7,051 bases of DNA. Origin: Armatimonadota bacterium (lineage in GTDB: Bacteria > Armatimonadota > Zipacnadia > Zipacnadales > UBA11051). The notes below the pieces were generated by a model. The model was not told the DNA's origin, did no database searches, and worked only from the letters and a program-made list of their open reading frames with translations. Shown here piece by piece: positions 1-6,159 of this stretch. The number at the start of each line of letters is the position of its first letter. The stretch's first letter is position 1. Made by a program: the position numbers and the translations under genes. The DNA lies in NCBI GenBank assembly GCA_030612305.1, contig JAUWOG010000119.1, positions 1 to 7,051 of the forward strand, given 5' to 3'.

Positions 1-996
1 ACCGGTGACCACCACACGCAGCACCGTGGCGTCGTAACCCTGCGCCTGGGCCCAGGCCTCATACGCCGCCTGCAGTTCGGTATGCAGTGCCTGATCATCG
101 GGGCTGACGTCCGTCGGCATTCGCACTTCCTCGATGTTGAAGCCATACTTCTTCTGGTACTCCGCGAGCCAGACCTGGGCCTTGTTGCGGATCTTCTCGG
201 CCATGGCATCCTCCGGCCGCAGGGAAAGTACTATGCGCGCGTAGTCCAGCGCCCTGAGGGCGAAGGTAGGGGCCCCGCGCAGCGAAAGAGCCAGTTCCTT
301 ACCCTTTTTCAGCACCTCGGGAATACTCTGCTCGACGAGCTCAGGCAACCCCTCCTCAGCGATATTGACCACAGTCAGGCACCACTCGATGCAAGGCGTC
401 CCTCTTAGTGCGATATTGTCACCGCCGGTCTCGTTTCCTTGAGCCTCTGGGACCAACTGACCGAAGGCCTCGGCATCCGGATACTTTTCCTTGAACATCT
501 CCACTTCGGGCAGAACGACCTGGGCCAGGTAGCGCGGATACCAGTAGCACCAGTCCGGCTCCAGCGTCCATTCATTGCGGATGCATTTCCCGACCTCGCT
601 GTCGGCTATCTTCCCGTGCTCCCACCTCATGCGTTTCCACCATCGCTCTGCCACTTGCTTCTCCGGTTCGTCCCCTCCCCATTCCTTGAGGTCTGCCCGA
701 CACTTGGCAAATTCGTCGCGCAGAATCTTGACGCAGGCCTCGTCGGCGGGAACGCCGAATTCCACCGCGATGTCAAGATAGAACTCCCCGTCACGCAAGT
801 CGAATTCGGCCTGAGTGTACTCTGAGCGCTTGATGGAGCCGGCGGCGCCCTGGCCCGCAGCTTCCTTCACCCATTCCACGGCGAGCTTGGAGCCGATCTT
901 CGTCTTGTCCAGTTGTGGCATGTCAATCTGAGCCGACGCGACACCAAAAGCACATAGGGTCGCGACCACCAACACCAACATCAGTACTGACCGCAT
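1..996 (-). CDS. Secreted protein of unknown family, C-terminus cut by window edge
   Basis: The frame runs from an ATG at 996-994 to position 1 with no stop, giving 332 codons; the C-terminus lies outside the window. The start is fixed by an AAGGAGG site eight bases upstream. Residues 1-22 form a classical Sec signal peptide: MRS, then a hydrophobic core rich in L and V, then GVASA with predicted cleavage before Gln23. The mature part is charged and mostly helical-looking, rich in Trp and Tyr (for example the WCYWYPRY stretch near residues 149-156), with six cysteines at about 88, 99, 138, 150, 202 and 206. An even number of cysteines in an exported protein allows three disulfides, which is inference. 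No catalytic motif, lipobox or membrane segment beyond the signal is visible. I do not recognise the family. It is separated from the oxidoreductase gene by about 590 bases and probably has its own transcription signals. I am confident that it is a real exported protein and make no claim about function. Confidence 0.88.
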   Translation of the reverse strand, partial: MRSVLMLVLVVATLCAFGVASAQIDMPQLDKTKIGSKLAVEWVKEAAGQGAAGSIKRSEYTQAEFDLRDGEFYLDIAVEFGVPADEACVKILRDEFAKCRADLKEWGGDEPEKQVAERWWKRMRWEHGKIADSEVGKCIRNEWTLEPDWCYWYPRYLAQVVLPEVEMFKEKYPDAEAFGQLVPEAQGNETGGDNIALRGTPCIEWCLTVVNIAEEGLPELVEQSIPEVLKKGKELALSLRGAPTFALRALDYARIVLSLRPEDAMAEKIRNKAQVWLAEYQKKYGFNIEEVRMPTDVSPDDQALHTELQAAYEAWAQAQGYDATVLRVVVTG

Positions 997-1278
997 TTCC
1001 AACACCTCCTTAGGTAATGACGGAACGCTAACCGCTACGACGCCCACATACGACAGCGCGGCGAAGATCGCACCCGGCCTGCACGCTCGACACCATGCTG
1101 ACTGCTATGACGCTGGCCTCCGGGCTTCGCCGCTACCACCTGGTCGCGCGGAACTTGCACAGTGCGTGGCCATACCGTGCGGTCTCTTCCGCAGCACTGG
1201 CCCGGCCGGGCGGCAGCACATCGCGATGCGGCGTCTCAGCAGTCGTCCTCACCATCTGCTTTGTCATAAACACTCTAT
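997..1278. other. Intergenic stretch upstream of the secreted protein gene
   Basis: About 280 bases with no convincing gene. Apart from the ribosome binding site at 1005-1011, it holds an A+T-rich patch (about 1263-1290, with TATTTATA on the plus strand) that stands out in a G+C-rich region and could be part of a promoter, although no well-spaced -35/-10 pair could be assigned. It also has a 12-base palindrome at 1200-1211 (GCCCGGCCGGGC), which lacks a loop and a T-run and so does not look like an intrinsic terminator. A 44-codon minus-strand reading frame at 1267-1133 has no ribosome binding site. Confidence 0.5.
1005..1011 (-). promoter_or_regulatory. Ribosome binding site of the secreted protein gene
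   Basis: On the minus strand this reads AAGGAGG, followed by TG, with eight bases between the GG and the ATG at 996. It is a near-perfect anti-16S match and decides the start that yields the complete signal peptide. Confidence 0.85.
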
Positions 1279-1569
1279 TTATATTTCTCCACCTTCATGG
1301 CCTTCACCTGCAACACAACAAAGATAAAGAGCGACGCTGCTCAAACCGCCAGGCCGCGCCGCGTAGGTATCCTTCCCGGGGACGGGCAAGGCGCCGGAAG
1401 TGACGCGGGCACTGTGACTGGACAGAACACTCCGGCCCACGCCGACAGAGGAAATACTGAGGAAGGATTCGCCGCCTCCGCCGCACCCACCTAACGGCAC
1501 AACAGATGCCATGCCGATGACGAGAAAAATGGCCGCGCAAAACGTTACTCGCCTTCTCTGTCTCGTCAT
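1279..1569 (-). CDS. Possible small lipoprotein, unknown function
   Basis: A 96-codon frame starting 20 bases after the stop of the oxidoreductase gene. Its N-terminus is a plausible lipoprotein signal: basic MTRQRRR, a hydrophobic segment at about residues 8-26, then the lipobox-like LGGC with the lipidated cysteine at residue 29, followed by a flexible GGGG. The remaining 67 residues are rich in Ser, Gly, Val and Ala, with no recognisable domain and little that looks like a folded protein. They could be a linker-like tail, or the remains of a longer lipoprotein that has been frameshifted. There is no good ribosome binding site in front of the ATG, only a weak purine-rich CAGGACTGAGCAG further upstream, so expression might depend on coupling to the upstream gene. 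The signal peptide is the only positive evidence, and a chance frame cannot be excluded. Confidence 0.42.
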   Translation of the reverse strand: MTRQRRRVTFCAAIFLVIGMASVVPLGGCGGGGESFLSISSVGVGRSVLSSHSARVTSGALPVPGKDTYAARPGGLSSVALYLCCVAGEGHEGGEI

Positions 1570-1589
1570 GGTTTCTGCTCAGTCCTGCA

Positions 1590-2489
1590 TCACGCATCTC
1601 GGCCGGTCGCATCACACAATAGCGCGGCCGCTTCCGACATGCGCACGACGGCGTCGGGCGGTACGGGCCAGGTGCGGTTCTCGAACATGTCGGCCAGCGC
1701 GGCTGAAGAGCCGTCGAACATCGGGGCCATCTCGAACAGCTTCACGACCATCGGCTCCGCTCCCGGTCCGAGATAGGCGATAGTACCCCGAGGCGGAACA
1801 TCTTCACCGGCACGCAGCAGCACATGCTTGCCATCGGCGTAGGTCATAGTCATCATCGGCGGGCCGGCGGGCGTTGTCGGCAGGCTCTCCATGCGGATCG
1901 GATCAGTGCCGAACGCTGCCATTGCGCTGCATACGAGGTGAATGCCATAGCGGGCGACTATGTCGGGCTTGAGGTTGAAGGTGACGAGCGCTGCGCCGCC
2001 TTCAACTCCCTTCAACATCTCGGCCTCCGCCGCGAAGAGCAACTGCGACCATGCGGCGAGGCGGAGGTTTTTCTGCTCGGCGAGGGTGACGAGTTCGCGG
2101 GTCTTTTCCGGGGACAAGGAAACGACCTTGTCTGCATAGACGGACTTTCCGGCCTGGAGGCAGCGCTCGATTGTCTCGGTGCGGAACTCGGCGTCCTCAT
2201 CAAGGACCAACACGCCATCAACATTCTCGATGACCTCGTCGAGAGAGTCGCAGACCTGCTCGATTTTGCAGCCTGCCGCGATGGCTTCGGCTTCAGCGCG
2301 GTCTCCGGCCCAGACGTGGGTGATGCGCGAGCCGGTGGCGACGGGCTCGGCGAAGCGTCCGCGGATGAACTCCAGCATCCACTGCTTGGTGCAGCGTTCT
2401 TCGAGCAGTTGGGCATCTGTGCCGTTGAAGTACGCTCCGTAGGGGTAGTTGTGGATGAGCACCTTCCCGACCATTCCCAGCTTGACCAT
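1590..2489 (-). CDS. Divergent, compact Gfo/Idh/MocA-type oxidoreductase
   Basis: A 299-residue soluble protein without a signal peptide. Features of the family are visible in order: a beta-strand start (VKLGMVG), helix-strand units including ITHVWAGD at 56-63 and DGVLVLDED at 91-99, the segment CLQAGKSVYADKV at 110-122 that corresponds to the family's AGKHV-EKP motif, and GIHLVCSAMAAFG at 182-194 that corresponds to the catalytic helix. Lys121 and His184 match the conserved Lys and His. The usual GxGxxG dinucleotide loop is absent: the first strand runs into VLIHNYPYGAYFNGTD. EKP has become DKV, and the Asp four residues before the His is Arg180. The C-terminal beta domain is short, while many family members have 330-400 residues. 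Known members reduce or oxidise sugars and cyclitols with NAD(P); here activity is uncertain and a non-catalytic or altered cofactor role is possible. The start was chosen at the ATG behind AAGGAGG. The gene lies 52 bases downstream of the DUF5107-TPR gene and is probably co-transcribed with it. Confidence 0.85.
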   Translation of the reverse strand: MVKLGMVGKVLIHNYPYGAYFNGTDAQLLEERCTKQWMLEFIRGRFAEPVATGSRITHVWAGDRAEAEAIAAGCKIEQVCDSLDEVIENVDGVLVLDEDAEFRTETIERCLQAGKSVYADKVVSLSPEKTRELVTLAEQKNLRLAAWSQLLFAAEAEMLKGVEGGAALVTFNLKPDIVARYGIHLVCSAMAAFGTDPIRMESLPTTPAGPPMMTMTYADGKHVLLRAGEDVPPRGTIAYLGPGAEPMVVKLFEMAPMFDGSSAALADMFENRTWPVPPDAVVRMSEAAALLCDATGRDA

Positions 2490-2497
2490 TGCTGCCT

Positions 2498-2504
2498 CCT
2501 CCTT
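2498..2504 (-). promoter_or_regulatory. Ribosome binding site of the oxidoreductase gene
   Basis: Minus-strand AAGGAGG (continuing AGGC) with eight bases to the ATG at 2489. It selects this start over the upstream in-frame ATGs, which would lie inside the 3' end of the preceding gene and add a basic, proline-rich tail foreign to the family. Confidence 0.85.
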
Positions 2505-2541
2505 ATGGACAAGAACACTGGCTTTGGGCTGCACGGGCGGC

Positions 2542-5500
2542 TTATGCTTCGGCTTTGGTTGCCACTTCGACAACTGCCTGCCCGGCGGGGTCCTTCTCAT
2601 CATCCGGCGCAAAGCGTCCGCGTTCCACCAGGTTCATCATCTGCTGTCGTGCGGCTTGTGGCAGCTCGGGCACGCGCGCGAGCAGCTCCATGGCGTCAAG
2701 CAGCGCGTTGGCCTCGCTGTCACGTCCCAGCTTCTGCAGCGAGAGCGCCTGGTAGTAGCGTTGCGACCACTGCGTGTTCCAGTACGCTGATTCATAGCCC
2801 GTGTGATGCGGCACGGCCACACACTTCTCCCAGTATTCCCGCGCTTGGTCCATGTCTCCGAGCTTCTCGTAGATGCACCCGATATGGTAGAAGCGGCGGT
2901 CATCTTCGGTCGTGAGTTGCGCGATCCCGAGATGCTCCGGTGCCGGGTGGATGCTGAGCAGGACCTCGAGAGCGGGCTGCAACTCACCGCGAGCGATCAT
3001 CTGCAGCGCCTCCTGGAACTGGCGAGGCAGCCACAGTGCATGCGGCCCTGCAAGCTGCCAGTTGGGCGAGAAGTCAACTTCGGCACAGAGCGCGTCGAAG
3101 TCATCGTAGCGGTTCTGTTTCAGATACGAGTCCAGCAGCACGTAGGCGAGCACCGGGCTGCTCATCACGGCGTCCATCTCGCTCTCCAGATACGCGATCA
3201 CCTCGTCACGTCCGAGGCCGGGCAGCAGTGCGAACGCCAGTTCGCGCTTCACATACAGGTCCGCCGGTTCGGCTTCAGCGGCTGCGCGGAACAGCTCGAG
3301 CCTTGCGGCATCGTCCCCGCCGATCCATTTTTCGTAGAACCCGAGATTGGCCGACAGCAGGTAGTGCTGCTCGCCCATCTCGCGGGCCTCTCGCCATAGA
3401 GCCACACCTTCATCGAGGCGGCGTCGCGCAACGAGCAGATTGCCCAGCAGAAGCAACGGCCTCGGGTGCTCAGGCAGTCTCTGACGGGCCCAGTGCAGCA
3501 CGGGTATCATCTCCAGACGCCCCGGCTGGTGGCCGACTACGTCTGCCTTGGAGGCGCGGTGGAGAGTGCGCGAGGCCTCTGCTTTGCGGCCCTGTTGCTC
3601 CGCGACGTACGCCAGAAGCAGGAGCGCCAGCGGCCCGGGCGAGGGGATGACGCGGAGGACGGCCTCGGCCTCCTCGTACATGTGCGTGCAGAGGTAGTCA
3701 AACGCGGCTTCGAGCAGAGGTGGCTCGTAGTCGTGTAGCTGCGCGAGGAGTGCCTTCACCGGGCGTGCGGGCAGCTTGCTGAAGCCTCTCGGCCCGGCGG
3801 CGACGAACATCTTCTCGAAAAGCAGGAACGGGTCCTGAGCGTCAACTGCGAGGGCGGCGGCGATCTCGGCTGCGGCCTCGTCTTTGCGCCCGAGCTTGCG
3901 CAGGCACGCGACGCGCAGGCCACGTGGACGGGTCAGGCGCGGCGAGGTAGCGGCAAGCCGGTCGAGGTGCTTCAGCGCGTGATGCCAGTCGTGTTCCCGC
4001 ATCCGGAGCTCGGCCAGCCGCACCAGCGCTCTGGGCTCGGTATCGCCACGCGCGGAGAGTTCGAACTCCTTGCGCGCTTCTTCGATATTGCCCGCCAACA
4101 TCAGCGCCCCGCCGTAGAAGTACCTCGTCTCCAGAGAGTCCGGGTCGCGTTCCAGCGCGATGTCGAAGTGCTCGATGGCCTCATCGTAGAGCCCCTGCCA
4201 TGTTGCCCACTTGCCGAGTTCACGCCGCGCGGGCGAGAAGCCGGCGTCTCTGGTGAGTACCTTCTCATACAGCGGCCGCAGATCATGGTTGCCCCAGTCG
4301 CGGGCCTTCTCGCGGGCCTCTCTGAACAGCTCTTCGGCTGTGCATGACACATGCGGCGTCCGATCCACCACCTCAAGCCAGGAGTCTCTCTTGTTCGGAT
4401 GCCGCAGGCGGCTTGTACCGAGGACCTCGCCGTTAGCATCGCGGATTGTGACAATGGTATGCTGATCCGGGCCGGCCTTGCCCTTAACATCCACCGTACA
4501 TTCGGCAGGCGCTCGTGGATCCAGTGCGAGCGGCTGGGTCACTGGCGCGGCTCCGTCGCTCGCAACCGTCACAGTGGCATTGGGGAAGAAGCCGTTGCCC
4601 ATGGCCGTGACCTTGATGCGCGAACCACGATTCGTGGACTTGACCGCTTCCGCATTGATTGCCGCGCCCGGGCCTGCGCCGTTGAATGAGCCTGTGCCGC
4701 GGACCGGATACCATATCTCGGTCCATTCTTCCTCCGTCTCCGGCGGCATGACCTGGAGGTGTTCCTGGATCGGGAAGCGGCCGGATTGTATCTCGCCGAA
4801 GACCTGGCCGGTGCTGTGGTGTGTGCGGGCGCGTATGGCGCACTGTTGCTGGTGGGTTCCCCATGTCCAGTGTTTGCGGCCGGGCAGGTCAGTCAGATCT
4901 CCCCAGTGCACCAGTCCGGACTGCTCATTATGGTCGTAGTAGCCGAAGAACGGGTCCTTCGTATCAAGCATGTAGAGGCCCAGCATCTCGGGCGGCACGT
5001 TGCGGTAGAAGCTGAGGTCGGAGTGACGCCACGTCGGCCAACTGAAGATGCGGTGCTCCTCGCCGTGCATGGCTGCATCGGTGTCGGGGAAGATGTATTC
5101 GCTGCCTTCGCCGAGAACAAAGCTACAGTTATTCCAGTACATGTAGCGGCTGTCGTGGGGTGTGCGGTTGTAGAGCCGCACCCGCAGCTCGACTAGCGAC
5201 CGGTCCGGGTACAGCGTGTAGGTTACCGACCAGCGCGTGCGCCAGATCTGCTCGTACTCGCTGATGATGATGGATGCCGAGCCGTCTTCGCCCTTCACGG
5301 TGCTCACCTCGCGCCGGCGGCTGGTTGTCGGCGAGTGGGCCAGCGGGTAGTTGCACTCGATGCCGCCGGAGGTGTAATTGAGGCCGAACCCGGCGTTATA
5401 GGTGCGGACTTCGGTGTTGAAGTTGCACATGTCCCGGTCGGCGACCTTGTCATGCACCCGCCAGATGCGGCCGCCGATGTCGGGAGCGATGCTGACGCGC

Positions 5501-5688
5501 AGGAACTCATTCTCGATCGTCGGCATGTCGTACTGGCGCTCGATGACGTACTTCCTCATCGAGCCGTAGAACTGGTACGGATACACCGACCACGTGGCCC
5601 ACTGGGGAAAAACCGGATGCGGGTTCAGCGGGGCTTGTGAAAAATCCTTCATGGACACCGTGCGCTTGGTCAGTCTTACCTCAGCCAT
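2542..5688 (-). CDS. DUF5107 (mutarotase-like) domain protein with C-terminal TPR array
   Basis: A 1048-residue protein with no signal peptide or membrane segment, so probably cytoplasmic. About residues 30-335 match a DUF5107-type, galactose-mutarotase-like beta-sandwich: ENEFLRVSIAPDIGGRIWRVHDK at 59-81 is the typical first-strand motif (a native ligand surface before a Gly-Gly-Arg turn). It is followed by GIECNYPLAHSP (109-120), an aromatic-rich centre (YMYWNNCSF, 182-190; FGYYDHN, 248-254) and GDLTDLPGRKHWTWG (263-277). Residues 354-430 look like a small beta-sandwich. From about 450 to 1020 there are many helical pairs with TPR signatures, for example the unit around 494-522 (YDEAIEHFDIALERDPDS) and another around 934-955. 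Mutarotase-fold proteins bind carbohydrates, and TPRs usually bind protein or arrange subunits, so a carbohydrate-handling role is inferred but no reaction can be assigned. The start is the ATG seven bases after GGAGG; the frame stays open 99 codons further upstream, but that part looks non-coding and overlaps the promoter. It leads the oxidoreductase gene. Confidence 0.9.
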   Translation of the reverse strand: MAEVRLTKRTVSMKDFSQAPLNPHPVFPQWATWSVYPYQFYGSMRKYVIERQYDMPTIENEFLRVSIAPDIGGRIWRVHDKVADRDMCNFNTEVRTYNAGFGLNYTSGGIECNYPLAHSPTTSRRREVSTVKGEDGSASIIISEYEQIWRTRWSVTYTLYPDRSLVELRVRLYNRTPHDSRYMYWNNCSFVLGEGSEYIFPDTDAAMHGEEHRIFSWPTWRHSDLSFYRNVPPEMLGLYMLDTKDPFFGYYDHNEQSGLVHWGDLTDLPGRKHWTWGTHQQQCAIRARTHHSTGQVFGEIQSGRFPIQEHLQVMPPETEEEWTEIWYPVRGTGSFNGAGPGAAINAEAVKSTNRGSRIKVTAMGNGFFPNATVTVASDGAAPVTQPLALDPRAPAECTVDVKGKAGPDQHTIVTIRDANGEVLGTSRLRHPNKRDSWLEVVDRTPHVSCTAEELFREAREKARDWGNHDLRPLYEKVLTRDAGFSPARRELGKWATWQGLYDEAIEHFDIALERDPDSLETRYFYGGALMLAGNIEEARKEFELSARGDTEPRALVRLAELRMREHDWHHALKHLDRLAATSPRLTRPRGLRVACLRKLGRKDEAAAEIAAALAVDAQDPFLLFEKMFVAAGPRGFSKLPARPVKALLAQLHDYEPPLLEAAFDYLCTHMYEEAEAVLRVIPSPGPLALLLLAYVAEQQGRKAEASRTLHRASKADVVGHQPGRLEMIPVLHWARQRLPEHPRPLLLLGNLLVARRRLDEGVALWREAREMGEQHYLLSANLGFYEKWIGGDDAARLELFRAAAEAEPADLYVKRELAFALLPGLGRDEVIAYLESEMDAVMSSPVLAYVLLDSYLKQNRYDDFDALCAEVDFSPNWQLAGPHALWLPRQFQEALQMIARGELQPALEVLLSIHPAPEHLGIAQLTTEDDRRFYHIGCIYEKLGDMDQAREYWEKCVAVPHHTGYESAYWNTQWSQRYYQALSLQKLGRDSEANALLDAMELLARVPELPQAARQQMMNLVERGRFAPDDEKDPAGQAVVEVATKAEA

Positions 5689-5695
5689 ACTCACC

Positions 5696-5700
5696 CCTCC
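5696..5700 (-). promoter_or_regulatory. Ribosome binding site of the DUF5107-TPR gene
   Basis: Minus-strand GGAGG (in TGGAGGGGTGAGT) with seven bases to the ATG at 5688. It decides between this start and an in-frame ATG at 5985, which would lie upstream of the predicted promoter. Confidence 0.8.
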
Positions 5701-5799
5701 AGACTGCACCGGCTGCATCTGTGCATACGTGCCGTTGCGACACAGGTACAATGCCGGCGCAGCATTTGTCTGCTTGCCTGAAGTGTACTTTGGCGCGAG

Positions 5800-5828
5800 A
5801 CCATAGATTACCTTCCTGCTGCGGTCAA
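5800..5828 (-). promoter_or_regulatory. Predicted sigma70-type promoter for the DUF5107-TPR and oxidoreductase genes
   Basis: On the minus strand TTGACC (5828-5823, five of six matches to TTGACA) is followed after exactly 17 bases by TATGGT (5805-5800, four of six matches to TATAAT). Transcription would begin near 5793, leaving a leader of about 105 bases before the ATG at 5688. The leader contains a weak AATGC/GCATT hairpin, but no riboswitch that I recognise. Confidence 0.5.
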
Positions 5829-6159
5829 ACAGTGTGCTAATGTGCAATAAGGGGAGCCAGAGAATAGCGAAGCCATCCTGTGCTCTGGCAGGGGGGTTCT
5901 TTCGTGTGTGTCTCCAACGTATTGCCGCTGAAGGATGATTCCGTGTGATGTCCGCGAAATTCGGCAAGGTCAGCAGAGCAGTCACGAATGCGGCTGCGCT
6001 CGACGGCCGTTGACAGGGACCCCGGATTGGCGCAAGGACAATAGCTGACTTTCAGGGCGCGGGCATCTCGAAGGCAAGCGAATCATCACCGTCGAGGAGA
6101 TGGCGCTGAAGGGCAAGGCCTGCAGCGACGTCAGGGACAAGCTCGATGCCGATGTCGGC

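Larger units (their letters stand above)
5689..6159. other. Intergenic stretch between the beta-sandwich protein and DUF5107-TPR genes
   Basis: About 470 bases without an assigned gene. The low-coordinate end holds the ribosome binding site and promoter of the DUF5107-TPR gene. The central part (about 5830-6050) shows nothing I can name, and no hairpin followed by a T-run that would serve as a terminator for the gene ending at 6160. The last 100 bases (6052-6159) are coding-like: in the same frame as the preceding gene they translate into 35 residues (starting ADIGIELVPDV) up to a TGA at 6054-6052, and on the opposite strand they also give a protein-like, high-GC3 stretch (KRIITVEEMALKGK around 6079-6120). 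Confidence 0.55.

Noticed and set aside
1200..1211. Perfect 12-base palindrome GCCCGGCCGGGC considered as a terminator or operator
   Set aside because: It has no loop-sized centre and no T-run, and such G+C palindromes arise by chance in this composition.
1133..1267. A 44-codon minus-strand frame in the stretch upstream of the secreted protein gene
   Set aside because: It has an ATG start but no ribosome binding site and no recognisable features; about three quarters of third positions are G or C, which is not decisive at this length.
1095..1403. A plus-strand frame of 102 codons over the intergenic stretch and the possible lipoprotein
   Set aside because: It has no ribosome binding site, its C-terminus is extremely Arg-rich and it resembles no family; it is most likely a chance frame.
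2490..2612. A longer oxidoreductase starting at an ATG at 2612
   Set aside because: It would overlap the end of the DUF5107-TPR gene and add a basic, proline-rich leader before the Rossmann-like start; the ATG at 2489 has a strong AAGGAGG site.
1824..2915. A 363-codon plus-strand open frame opposite the oxidoreductase and the end of the DUF5107-TPR gene
   Set aside because: It lies antisense to two genes with clear family features, crosses their 52-base gap, has no ribosome binding site, and its translation is rich in Arg, Ala and Cys with no domain. It is a by-product of G+C-rich codon use.
5689..5985. A 99-residue N-terminal extension of the DUF5107-TPR protein from an in-frame ATG at 5985
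   Set aside because: The extension looks non-coding, overlaps the predicted promoter and has no ribosome binding site, whereas the ATG at 5688 has GGAGG at a proper distance.
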